A stretch of DNA of 64,000 bases. Origin: Tricholomella constricta (taxonomy: Eukaryota > Basidiomycota > Agaricomycetes > Agaricales > Lyophyllaceae). The notes below the pieces were generated by a model, which had not been told where the DNA came from, made no database searches, and saw only the letters and a list, made by a program, of their open reading frames with translations. The translations under genes were made by a program, and so were the position numbers. Positions within the stretch are counted from its first letter, which is position 1; each line of letters opens with the position of its first letter. Positions 23,111-33,689 of the stretch are shown in pieces. The stretch spans positions 186,001-250,000 of the forward strand of contig JAACJP010000040.1 in NCBI GenBank assembly GCA_013368375.1. Reading direction: 5' to 3'.

Positions 23111-24077
23111 AGCCTGCATCTGGATCAACTGGGAAGCATTGGTCCCGCACATGTTGTGTTCTAATTTGGTTCTAAGTTACTCCTGTTCCCATATCCTTTA
23201 CCGTTCTTTTAGCAAGCAAGAAATATGATACTATTGTACAGCAAGGACATTCGTTACAATCAAGGTGCGCTACTACTACCAAAAAACAAAACTGTTCGGG
23301 TTCTCGACAACCCGCAGAAACAGGTCAATGTGGATTTCATAAACTAAAGCACAACTGGATCCGTCAATAATGTCATTCTTAGAAGTTTGGCGACCTGGAT
23401 TCGTTGCTCGCAGGTCAATGGGTGGTCCATGGAGTTTAATGTAAGGGTATGTCTGCTTTGCAGGTTTACTAAACTAACCGCCTGTGGTAGCATTGGAAAT
23501 TTCAAAGTTAATTTTCAAGCGATAGACTATTTGGAATGCAAACCTCGCCGAACGATGTTACTAGCCCAGTCCTTATATATATCCCGTCGATCGCTTCATC
23601 GATCCAGTGTAGAACAATTTCGGGCTTGCTGGGACGTTTGCCTACGAGGTCGTACAGGTCCTCATATTCAGTGAAGAAAACTCACAGTATAAACTCCATC
23701 TCCGGTCATCGAAGCGACAAAACCCTAAACGGAACTGACTCACCGCCCTCTAACCCTCGACAATAGCTTGCCTCATAGTATCGAGATAATCTGCCAGCCG
23801 TTTCCCTTCTTCGTTTCATATCTTGAGTACGCGACGATATTAGCCAGCTGAACCGCGTGTTTGATGTTCCTTCGTTGCATGGTAGTCCGACGGCAATGAC
23901 GAGGAAAGGCAGAAGAGAGGATGAAGAACTCACTCTGGTATCCAGTGTCAGGAATTGAACAGTAGTGCATGCAGCCGGATGATGAGCTCTGGTAGGTAGA
24001 TCTGACAGACTCGATTGAGCTCTCATCGGCATCGGTCACCTGGGTTAAAACAGTTATGAACCAGACTGCACCATTTC
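23111..24077. other. Duplicated 3' flank of HNH gene, then unique sequence
   Basis: 23111-23480 repeats 27252-27575 almost exactly (AAATATGATA, ACAGCAAGGACATTCG, the direct repeat of the HNH flank). 23480-24077 has no counterpart in copy 3 and no gene that I recognise. Confidence 0.55.
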
Positions 24078-24604
24078 GGTGATAAGATGGGGAATAATAG
24101 ATGCATGTTGCAGAGCAGCGAGGGCGAAGTGAGTCGTATTTGGTTGGGCATCACGGACAGGAGGGTATCCCAAGTAAGATCGCAGCCTGTTGAACCCATG
24201 CGTATCAGGGTAGACCGAGCCCTAGGATAACACACCTACCAGTAGCGCTGCCTGATAAAGAGTTAGATAAACTCTCATGCTGCGGTGCTTGTGCTAACTC
24301 ACCGGAATAATTGGCCTTTCGCGGTGCCGTCTACAAGTTCGTGATAAAATATAGGTCTTTCCCAGTGTTACAGATAACTGTGTAACATCCAATGCTTGGA
24401 CACTCACTTATAATTGGGATTCATGTACCTTCCGTCATTTCCTCGATGCGCTCGAATGCCCGAGTCGACACTGACTCCAGCGCCAGTCAGGACTGTCACA
24501 TTGCCCCTTGCCAAGAATTCAACAAGCCGCAGAGTTGCCTCTGAGGGAGATAGTGACTGGAGCTCGCAGAGAGGATGGCCTGTGGAATGGACAGAAACAC
24601 GCAT
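24078..24604 (-). pseudogene. Sirtuin fragment, copy 2 (3'-truncated)
   Basis: The first exon is open here (ATG at 24604; SEATLRLVEFLARGNVTVLTGAGVSVDSGIR ending GRYMNPNYK before a good donor), although the first ~20 residues differ from copies 1 and 3. Exons for YHELVDGTAKGQ and YLGYPPVRDAQPN..HLIT follow. Homology ends at about 24078, so the catalytic His region and zinc site are lost. It lacks the 1-nt and ~14-nt lesions shared by copies 1 and 3. Confidence 0.8.
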
Positions 24605-24727
24605 GTGACTGTTGAAGCCAGAATGCGACTTTCCGGTTCCCATCTCCCCCGATCATCCTCAACTGCATGCTCAATTCTTCATCGCCCTTCCAACTCCGTA
24701 GCTGAACGGCACCGCTAGCACGCCACA

Positions 24728-25290
24728 ATGAACGGTCCTCCGAGTGTCCTTCAAACCCCAGGCTTTGCTCGTTATGCACTAGCGTGGTCGCCCTTCCATA
24801 CAACGCGTATCGCGCTCGCTTCGGCTGCAAACTTTGGACTTGTTGGCAATGGCCGATTGCATTTGGTATCTCTGGTTCCAGGACCTACAGGGCCACCTGT
24901 ATTGAAGCTTGACAAACAGTGGGTGATCCTAGTTGCCCCAAATCATCCTCAGGGCTGAAAATCCAAGACGTCAGTTAAGAAACTCCAGACGGGCTATATG
25001 ACGTTGCATGGTCTAAAATTCACCAAAATCATTCAGTGACAGCCTCTGGCGATGGTTCGATCAGGCTTTGGGATGTCATGCTAAATGTATGCATGTAAAT
25101 TTTCGAATCAAGTTTGCATTAGACTTACGCGAATCCAGGATCTGCCAATACGCGCCTGGCAAGAGCACACGCGCGAAGTCTTCTCGGTAGACTGGTCGAA
25201 TATCAAGAAGGATACTTTCGCATCTTCATCATGGGATGGAACGGTCAAATTGGTACGCGAACGATCTACCCTGTTGACAGCCCTTCTGAT
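24728..25290 (+). pseudogene. PEX7: PEX7 fragment, copy 2 (exons 1-3)
   Basis: Exons 1-3 closely match intact PEX7 (28152). Homology stops inside intron 3 at about 25290, where the sequence continues directly as the methyltransferase coding region. WD-repeat exons 4-5 are absent. Confidence 0.85.
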
Positions 25291-25825
25291 AAAGTCCAAT
25301 CGTCTAGCTCATACGCCACACCCACATATCTGAAAGTTACATTACGTACGCCCGACACGCTCGCAGCCAATTGGTCTCTCCATGCGTCCGATATCTGGGC
25401 ATCCTCGCAGTATCTCGCAGATCACCTCGATCAGCTTGGGCTTGACACATTTGAGGCTACCAATGAAAAGGTGCGGGTCCTGGAGCTGGGTGCAGCCGCT
25501 GGCCTACCCGGAATCATGATCGCAAAGGCCTACAGCAACGTATCCGTTGTGGTTTCCGATTACCTAGACAAGCTATTGATTGAAACTCTTGCCGAGAACG
25601 TTGCTTGCAATGGGGTTTCTGGCTCTTGTCAGGCAGCTCCATATGCTTAGGGGTTCTGAAGCCTCGTCTATCCTCGGTAATGGCGACGGCTTTGACGTGG
25701 TAATAGCGGCAGATACACTCTGGAACCCCAGTCTGCACCCTCTTCTACTAAACAGCCTGCGACTGACACTGAAGAAGTTATCATTCGGAAATAGCAGATC
25801 TTCATACTGGCCGATACACGACCCA
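25291..25825 (+). pseudogene. Protein methyltransferase fragment, copy 2
   Basis: Starts mid-gene relative to the intact copy at 29560. It contains the SAM motif LELGAAAGLPGIMIAK, but the Trp of PYAW is now TAG, followed by a frame change, and homology ends at about 25825. The AT-rich stretch with (AT)n at about 25845-25857 follows. Confidence 0.85.
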
Positions 25826-26052
25826 ATCGAAACAGACTACACATATATATATATATTGAGCATACAAAGTCAGCATAGTTCAGCAAATTGTGGTGGGGAC
25901 GAGTCTGAGGTGGCGCGCACGGGCTTAGATGCATCGTTTTCCTAACAGCGATCGTAAGGGACGAGGCTTATGTAGCTGGTAAGACTTGCCAAAAACAATG
26001 TATTGTTATCCTCGTCTTCGATCTGCATTAAAGTCCCTGATCTTAACAGCCA

Positions 26053-27251
26053 ATGTCCGCAATGACAATTGCCGAGCCCACACCTCCTCAAACATTATAT
26101 CTTCGGGTCAATCGGAAATTCTTGTTTCTATTCCCTGCCGCGACGCAGCAACAACCCAACCCTCAGCCATTAGCACCTCTCCCAGGCACAACCGGTCCAG
26201 GGAATCTGAACGTCATCGTCGCCCAACTTCCTGCCCTACGACCATTCGCAGGCGACACTGTCGACTGGCTTATCAAAGTAGCCAGGTTTATCTTTGATCC
26301 ACTCGGCACGAGCTCACTCTATACTTTTACCACGGAGACGGTCGAATGGTGGTTGAACAGGGAGATGGAGCCGTCGGTATGGAGGCAGGTGGGATTTGGG
26401 GAGCAGTTAGAGGCCACCATCTACGAATATCGTCTAGACAATGACGCTTTGGTCGCGCTCACAAGGTTCAGTCTTCGTCCTACGAGATCCGTGACAACTC
26501 AAACATCGGCACCTCGAGCTAATATGTTCCGCGACACACTACTTCGACGCCACCAAAGATGCATCATAACGCAAAGTCCAATTCCGAGTTTACTGGTTGC
26601 ATCTCACCTGATTCCAAGGCGCCTTGGCGACGCTGGCGTCCATGCTACCGTAGAACGCTTCACTGGTGACTCTAATGTACTGGACAGATACGATCCTATC
26701 ATTGGAGTTCCACTCCTGGCGACGTTAGACCTATTAGTGGATACATTCGATATGGGATTTTGGAACACTGGGCCTGTGGGTCTCCTTGTCTTCCATACCC
26801 CAATGCCTGTAATTTTTTGCTTACTGTCCGGCAGGACCAATACGTCGTCCACAGTTTTATCGACACGCCTCTGGATCTCTATGGTGGACCGCCGCGAACC
26901 CCAAATCACATGTGTCATGGCCACCAGCTCACCCTTTCTACACATGATCCCTCATTGTCCCTTCCACCAGTCGGCGTGTTCAACTGGCACTACGTTCAAT
27001 GTGTTCTCAAAAAGTTCTCCAGCTCCGATTATCAACAAATCGACAATATATATCATTTCGTCGTGCCGTTTCGTACGAGGGATGACGACGACGACGGTGA
27101 CGTTGACTTTGATGACGAGGGAAACATCACAAATCCCCCTTATCCATCTTATCTTTGGGAACTCTCCGAGGCGAGGGAGCGTCGGCGCTTGGATGCAATT
27201 GAGCACAATCGCGCCGTCGTGACGTGGAACTCTAACGTCTCTAGCACCTGA
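26053..27251 (+). CDS. HNH-nuclease-like protein, copy 2
   Basis: Exons 26053-26775 and 26835-27251 (379 aa). Near-identical paralog of the gene at 21909-23110: same intron position, two extra residues (GP) after the N-terminal TTG, one residue fewer after GGPP. The SHLIP motif and the Leu replacement of the expected second His (LDLLVD) are the same. Both copies stay open despite decay of the sirtuin, PEX7 and methyltransferase pieces around them, so they may be under selection or very recently duplicated. Confidence 0.65.
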
Positions 27252-27609
27252 AGACTGCATCTGGATCAACTGGGAAGCATTGGTCCGGCACATGTTGTGT
27301 TCCAAGTTACTCCTGTTCCCATATTCTTTACCGTTCTTTCAGCAAGCAAGAAATATGATATTATTGTACAGCAAGGACATTCGTTACAATCAAGGCGCGC
27401 TACTACTACCAAAAAACAAAACTGTTCGGGTTCTCGACAACCCGCAGAAACAGGTCAATGTGGATTTCATAAACTAAAGCACAACTGGATACGTCAATAA
27501 TGTCATTCTTAAAAGTTTGGCGACCTGTATTCGTTGCTCGCAGGTCAATGGGTGGTCCATGGACTTTAATGTCAGGGTGGCTAAAGTGGAAGGGTGTCTC
27601 TGCTTTGCA
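27252..27609. repeat. 3' flank of HNH copy 2, repeat of 23111-23480
   Basis: Direct repeat of the flank of HNH copy 1, running up to the truncated sirtuin of block 3. Minus-strand frames here have no recognised product. Confidence 0.65.
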
Positions 27610-28027
27610 GGTTTGGCGAAGTGAGTCGTATTCGGTTGGGCACCACGGACAGGAGGGTATCCCAAGTAAGATCGCAGCCTGATGAACCCATGCGTAGTAG
27701 ACTGAGCCCCGGAATAACGGACTCACCGGAATAATTGGCGTTTCGCTGTGCCGTCTATAAGTTCTTGATAAAATATAGGTCTTTCCCAGTGTTAATAGAT
27801 AACTGTGTAACATGCAGTGCTTGGACACTTACTCATAACTCTTCCGTCATTTCCTCGATAGGCTCGAATGCCCGAGTCGACACTGACTCCAGCGCCAGCC
27901 AGGACTGCACATTGACCCTTTCCAAGAATTCCACAAGCCGCAGAGTTGCCTCCGAGGGGGTTATTGGCTTTGCGGAGGAGCTCGCAGAGAGGATAGCCTG
28001 TGGAATGCCGGAAACAGAAACACGCAT
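27610..28027 (-). pseudogene. Sirtuin fragment, copy 3 (heavily truncated)
   Basis: Exon 1 (ATG at 28027) with the same single-base deletion before GAGVSVDSG and the same ~14-nt loss at the exon end as copy 1. Pieces of exons 2 and 4 (YPPVR region) remain, with internal deletions. It is head-to-head with the intact PEX7, 124 bp between start codons. Confidence 0.8.
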
Positions 28028-28151
28028 GTGACTGTTGAAACCAGAATGCGACTTTCCGGTTACCCATCTCCCCCGATCACCCTCAACTGCATGCTCAATT
28101 CTTCATCGCCCTTCCAACTCCGTAGCTAAACGGCACCACTAGCACGCCACA

Positions 28152-29400
28152 ATGAATGGTCCTCCGAGTGTCCTTCAAACCCCAGGCTTTGCTCATTATG
28201 CACTAGCGTGGTCGCCCTTCCATACAACGCGTATCGCGCTCGCTTCGGCTGCAAACTTTGGACTTGTTGGCAATGGCCGATTGCATTTGGTTTCCCTGGT
28301 TCCAGGACCTACAGGGCCGCCTGTATTGAAGCTTGACAAACAGTGGGTGATTCTAGTTGCCCCAAATCATCCTCAGGTCTGAAAATCCAAGGCGTCAGTT
28401 ACGAAAGTCAAGACGGGCTATATGACGTTGCTTGGTCTGAAATTCACGAAAATCAGTTGGTGACAGCCTCTGGCGATGGTTCAATCAGGCTTTGGGATGT
28501 CATGCTAAATGTATGCATGTAAATTTTCGAATCAAGTTTGAATTAGACTTACGCGAATCCAGGATCTGCCAATACGCGCCTGGCAAGAGCACACGCGCGA
28601 AGTCTTCTCGGTAGACTGGTCGAATATCAAGAAGGATACTTTCGCATCTTCATCATGGGATGGAACGGTCAAATTGGTACGCGAACGATCTACCCTTGAC
28701 AGCCCTTCTGATTCTTTGATAGTGGACGCCAGACCGACCAAGATCCATTACAACACTACAAGCACATCAATCCTGCGTCTACCAAGCCCTCTTCTCTCCA
28801 CATCAGCCTGATCTTCTCGCGACGTGCTCTACAGACGGCACAGTCAAGATATTTGACCTTCGATCCCCTGCCTACGTGCCCCCTGGACCAGGAACCAATA
28901 ATTTCACAACCCCCATATCTGCTGCGGCTCTCACCATACCGGCATCTCCAGGCGAGGTTCTCACCATAGACTGGAACAAATATCGACCTTTTCTTCTGGC
29001 CAGCGGTGGAGTCGACAAAGTTGTCAATATTTGGGACTGCCGTATGGTCAAGCCCGGAGAGCTCAATCAGGTTGGAGGAGCCCGTGAAACGCAGCTCTTT
29101 GGCCACGAATATGCAGTCAGGAAGGTGCAGTGGAGCCCTCATCGAGCCGAGGTCCTGGCGACTGCCAGTTATGATATGACATGTCGCGTGTATGTTCTTC
29201 TTCCTTTCTGTGAAAGCGTGTCCTTATTGAAGGGACATTACCTTAGCTGGAACACGGCTCCTGGGCCGGGTCGAGCTCAACTGATGTATATTCACGACCC
29301 TCACACTGAATTTGTGGTTGGGTGCGGATGGTCATTGTACGAAGAAGGTGTGTTGGCGAGTTGTGGTTGGGACAGTAGATTAAATGTTTTTCGAGTGTGA
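28152..29400 (+). CDS. PEX7: Peroxin-7, PTS2 import receptor
   Basis: WD40 beta-propeller that binds PTS2 signals and delivers cargo to peroxisomes. Exons 28152-28342, 28399-28510, 28563-28676, 28723-29189, 29247-29400 (345 aa). Seen: [17 protein letters not shown] near the N-terminus and repeated WD-type ends, such as [37 protein letters not shown] and YDMTCRVWNT, closing with [11 protein letters not shown]. Every exon junction keeps phase. It is the only intact copy of three in this window (relics at 21061 and 24728). Closely followed by the methyltransferase gene on the same strand. Confidence 0.95.
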
Positions 29401-29559
29401 TGCCTGTAATTGGGATGTTTGTCTAAGGCTTGAGGTACAAATAACCAGCTATCGATCACGATCGTCTCTTTCATCTCCCAAGCCTACAGAACGCTTGGCA
29501 CAACGTGAGTCCCAAGGATTTTGAAATCTTGGCCAACTAACGATCTTGCAGCCCGAAGT

Positions 29560-30408
29560 ATGGAAGATGAGTGGACAGAGCTAGACTCCGCCGATATCTT
29601 CTTCAGCTCTCTGGAAACTCTATTCGACTATCAACCGATATCACTCGCCTCAGCAGGCAAAGTGTTCACCCATGAGCTCAAAGTCCAATTGTCTGACTCA
29701 TGCGCCACACCCACATATCTGAAAGTTACCCTGCGTACACCCGACACGCTCGCAGCCAATTGGTCTCTCCATGCGTCCGATATTTGGGCATCCTCGCAGT
29801 ATCTCGCAGATCACTTCGATCAGCTTAGGCTTGACACATTTGAGGCTACCGATGGAAAGGTTCGGGTCCTGGAGCTGGGTGCAGCCGCTGGCCTACCCGG
29901 AATCATGATCGCAAAGGCCTACAACAACGTATCCGTTGTGGTTTCCGATTACCCAGACAAGCTATTGATTGAAACCCTTGCCGAGAACGTTGCTCGCAAT
30001 GGGGTTTCTGGCTCTTGTCAGGCAGCTCCATATGCTTGGGGCACTGAAGCCTCGTCTATCCTTGGTAATGGCGACGGCTTTGACGTCGTAATAGCGGCAG
30101 ATACACTCTGGAACCCCAGTCTGCACCCTCTTCTACTGACCAGCCTGCGACTGACATTGAAGAAGTCATCATCTGCGCGGATACATCTTGTAGCAGGTCT
30201 TCATACTGGCCGATACACGATCCAATCTTTTCTCAGCGCTGTGCAGGAGGCTGGATTTGTTGTTGAAAGTGCCATCGAGAAGGAAGTCAAGGGTCTTCAG
30301 GAGAAGCCATGGGACGTAGCTGGGGATGAGGATGACAGGGAGAGGAGGCGCTGGGTCGTTTGGATTGTCTTGAAATGGAAGTCTGCCAGCTTTAAGGTGC
30401 TATTATAA
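29560..30408 (+). CDS. Class I SAM-dependent methyltransferase, Efm7/Nnt1-like
   Basis: Single-exon frame from ATG 29560 (282 aa). Motif I LELGAAAGLPGIMIAK, then VVSDYPDKLLIETLAENV, and the VIAADTLWNPSLHPLLL segment fit the fungal Efm7/Nnt1-like branch of METTL21-type methyltransferases, which modify translation elongation factor 1A in yeast. The substrate here is inference. The start was chosen because the frame upstream runs into an intron-like AG and no ATG. It is the only intact copy; a broken one lies at 25291. Confidence 0.75.
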   Translation: MEDEWTELDSADIFFSSLETLFDYQPISLASAGKVFTHELKVQLSDSCATPTYLKVTLRTPDTLAANWSLHASDIWASSQYLADHFDQLRLDTFEATDGKVRVLELGAAAGLPGIMIAKAYNNVSVVVSDYPDKLLIETLAENVARNGVSGSCQAAPYAWGTEASSILGNGDGFDVVIAADTLWNPSLHPLLLTSLRLTLKKSSSARIHLVAGLHTGRYTIQSFLSAVQEAGFVVESAIEKEVKGLQEKPWDVAGDEDDRERRRWVVWIVLKWKSASFKVLL

Positions 30409-30681
30409 CTTGCTTCTGTAAATAACTCGTGCTCCCTCTCTCGCCTCTTTGGTTGCAGTGAATAGTATAGATAGCGCAGCCTATTCCATTTCTTTCAAGA
30501 ATATACACATACGACGGGTCAGTCAAAACAGACCACATATATATATATCCTTTCCGAGCCATTGAGGGAGGCGCATACAAATTCAGCATAGTTGAGCAGG
30601 TTGGATTTAGTGGCGCGGACGAGTCTGAGGTGGCGCGCCAAAGGTGAGAATATTGACGGGCTTAGATGCATCGGATTTCTC
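30409..30681. other. Shared tail of the duplicated block
   Basis: Corresponds to 21594-21908 and part of 25830-26052. It contains an (AT)n run at about 30536-30549. The duplication ends near the 3' end of the F-box gene. Here the HNH gene present in the other copies is absent. Confidence 0.6.
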
Positions 30682-32338
30682 CTAATAGCGATCGTAAGGG
30701 ACGACAAGGTTAGAAAGCAATTGGTTGGTAAGACTTGCCAAAAACAAGATGATATTATCCTCGGTGACTCGAAAGTCTACGATCTGGCGTCCATCAACAG
30801 TCTTAGGCGGAACTTCGCGACTGAATTCGTTGGGCACCAAAACAGAACGTGGACCAGCCATTGACCACGAGCGACTCTGGCGACATTCAGAGTCGGGGTA
30901 TGGCGCGAATTCAATGACGCTGAGTCGGGAAGATGCACCGCTCGGATGCCCACCGCATTGCGATGAGGTACGAGGGGCATTCTCCACAAATACCACGCGG
31001 CTTCCGTTAACGTGGGGCCCACGAACAGAGGGGTGCACATCGCGGATAAGGCACGCTTGGCTCCATTCGTACCAGGGGACCCTGAGGCGATCCTTGCGCG
31101 AAGTGGGGCGGAAGTAAGACTCGTTGATGATGAGCCAGTTCCGCGCGGACGGTCCTCCTTCCGAGATTGGTTTCGCAATGAGAAGAAGAAGCACGCGTCT
31201 GGATGGATCAGGATAGAACATGGATTCGGACGAGGAGGATTGATCGGTGAACGGCGATGTGTTGGGGCTGAAACCGATGAGTAACTTTTTCCAGGCCTCA
31301 GGGAGTTCGTAGTCGCGTTCGATAGCCACAGCCCCTATGTCGGAGATATTATAGATACTCAAAACTGGAATTTCGCGACTGCACCGGATGACAAGTAGAC
31401 GGTTCTCGTTCAGAAATTGGATATCATGATCTTCCAGCCACTATTAGGAAATGAGTATCGTTTCTGACAGCAAGGTAGGAAAAGGCATTTACCCCAGCTT
31501 GGAAAGTCCGCCAATTTAAAATCAAATGCTTGACTTTGCCTCCGGTAAATGCAAACGATATGGCCATCTTGTGACCACAGATGACCATGATCGTGCCGAC
31601 GATGGGTGTCGGACCAACATTGAAATCGTACACACTATCGCGAGCTCGAGGATGCTTTCCAAAGGTCCACAAGTCGCGGAAGTACAATACGACAGCAATT
31701 CCATTCTGGACGCTAAGGGCAAAGGATAAATTAGACACTAAATACGTGCAACAAGTCAAGATAAGGAGAATACTTTAGGATGTGGCTTGATACGATCAGC
31801 GACTGGGAGCGGTCAACAGCAATGTTCCCGATCACTGGGGTGTTGAACTTCAAATGGCGCGTCATGGCGGGCGGGCGAGCGGTGCGGCACGACGGCAGCT
31901 CTGCCAACTCGAGCGTGCACTGCATACCATTGACACGGACCTGATGAAGAAAGCCACCGGAGATACCAGAGCGCGCGGAATTGGAAATGAGCATCTTGAA
32001 CTCATGGCTCCAGTTTAAAAGGGGCCAGTCTTTCCTATAGGTAGACAGAACCTGGAGGCGTCCTGTGACAGGCCTATAGGCATAGGGTGCCGGACCATCT
32101 TTCATTCCGGCTAGAGCAAGCTCGAAAATATAAAGAAGCGGCGAGTACTCCATGACTAGGGCATAGATCCTCCTGAAAGCCTACATAAAGAGATAAGGAC
32201 CACGGTAAGATATTGAAAGCAATGCCTTGCCTTGCATGCGCGCCATAAGGAGGTCGGGTCCAAGTTGCGCAATATCTGGATCAAGACATCACTGGGGACC
32301 TTGTAGCGTCTCAGAGTTGTGAGACGATGGGGAGACAT
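30682..32338 (-). CDS. F-box domain protein
   Basis: Exons on the minus strand: 32338-32231, 32180-31774, 31712-31493, 31440-30682 (497 aa). The N-terminal F-box (YKVPSDVLIQILRNLDPTSLWRACKAFRRI) would recruit Skp1; the remainder is the repeat-poor C-terminal region typical of the expanded agaric F-box families, with MAGPRSVLVPNEFSREVPP and VDFRVTEDNIILFL near the end. Intron 1 (32181-32230) starts with GC (AAG|GCAAGG). The target substrate is unknown. Confidence 0.85.
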
Positions 32339-33021
32339 GTTGTACTGAGTACATGCCTTGCATCGAGCGAGATTTTATACTCCAGTGCGCCATTGACGAA
32401 GAAAAGAAAAAAAAGAAAAAGAAAAACGGTTGCTGCTTAACACCGGCTGCGTATACTTCATGCGAGCCATCAGCTGTGGCCTCGCGCTGGTTGTATTGAC
32501 GCGTCAAAAAAACCAAAATACGTGGCGGAGCAGATGTGTTGGTTGGTAGGTAAACCATTGTATGGCGCACATATCTTTTTGTGACGCGGACGCTGAGTCC
32601 CATAGAATCCTGTGAGGGGTGTCATGTCAACGGATTTGAGTTTGCTGGGGTAAGAGAGGGTTTGAGTATGTTGGACATGTCTCATTAGGCGGGTGACGGA
32701 GAAACGTCGAAAAGTGAAGAGAAACAATAGGAGCCCGACATCAGGGAATCACCTTCCCATCTGGTCAAATACGCATACGGAAAGGGAGACCCGACGATGC
32801 GGGGCGGAGAGTAAGCTTTTGTGAAGAGTCGGGATAATAGCGCGAAGGATTTCATTGTGAAGCCATGTTGCGATGGTGCTGGACGTGGACCGTCCAATTT
32901 CACCTGAGCGGCGAACGTAAGATCGTAAGCCCGATCTTGCTGAGTCAGCGATCGGCCCAACACGTTTCCGCTGACGCCTCCGATTGCGGTGCCTGTGCTA
33001 GCACTTGCTCCGAACTTCGAC
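32339..33021. other. Intergenic between divergent F-box and CRIPT genes
   Basis: No convincing gene. It includes a purine-rich A/G run (about 32399-32425). A minus-strand frame (32685-33032) overlaps the CRIPT start and shows no family. Confidence 0.45.
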
Positions 33022-33482
33022 ATGGTTTGCAAGAAATGCGAAACGGCAAGTTCTTTGTCTTCACCAACTGGAGTATTCTAACCATGTCCATAGAAACTAT
33101 CAAAAGTCGCAGCCCCTGATCCCTTCACGTCCAGTTCTAGCAGCATCAAGGATGGTTCAAGAAAGGTCGGAGAGAACAAGCTATTGACTCGTCCAGGGAG
33201 CTCCAAGAACCGCTTCCAGGTGCGTACGAGATATTCTCTACAACAGTATCCGCCATATTAACTCAACACAATAGCCTTATCAAGGGAAATGTAAAGACTG
33301 TAAGCAGCCAGTGACTCAGAACAAGGCCAAATATTGCCATGGTACGCCGATTGCCAATCCAGCTGGTCGTTTTCTGATCTTGGACCTCCCCATGAACAGG
33401 CTGTGCTTACAAGAAAGGGCTATGCTCGATTTGCGGCAAGAAGATCCTAGATACGACGGGTTACGTGATGTCGAGCAAGTAA
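33022..33482 (+). CDS. CRIPT-family cysteine-rich protein
   Basis: Homolog of cysteine-rich PDZ-binding protein, in other eukaryotes a component associated with the minor spliceosome as well as a PDZ ligand. Exons 33022-33045, 33094-33219, 33275-33341, 33400-33482 (99 aa). Starts MVCKKCET; the rest holds CKDCKQPV, YCHGCAYKKGLCSICGKKILDT, the paired CxxC zinc-binding layout of the family. The first intron (33046-33093) begins with GC (ACG|GCAAGT); without it the frame does not give the family N-terminus. Confidence 0.93.
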
Positions 33483-33689
33483 TTGGACCTCCTGGATGAG
33501 GCTTTTCAGTTGGGCGGCTGGGTCACTAACATCCGCACCTGTACTTATAGTGAGTCGACGGTCATTTACGCATTGTCCTGCCGTTATTAATTTCTATCTG
33601 ATTCCGTTTTTGAAGGATGTATAATCCAATGGGTATTATGTATTGCACAGATATAGATTATTAGGTATCGTCAAAACGTCTAATCAAAA

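Noticed and set aside
24728..25650. Functional PEX7-methyltransferase fusion gene
   Set aside because: The join lies inside an intron, lacks most WD repeats and meets a TAG in the methyltransferase part.
32685..33032. 115-codon minus-strand frame between the F-box and CRIPT genes
   Set aside because: It overlaps the CRIPT start codon region, shows no family features and has no convincing splice sites.
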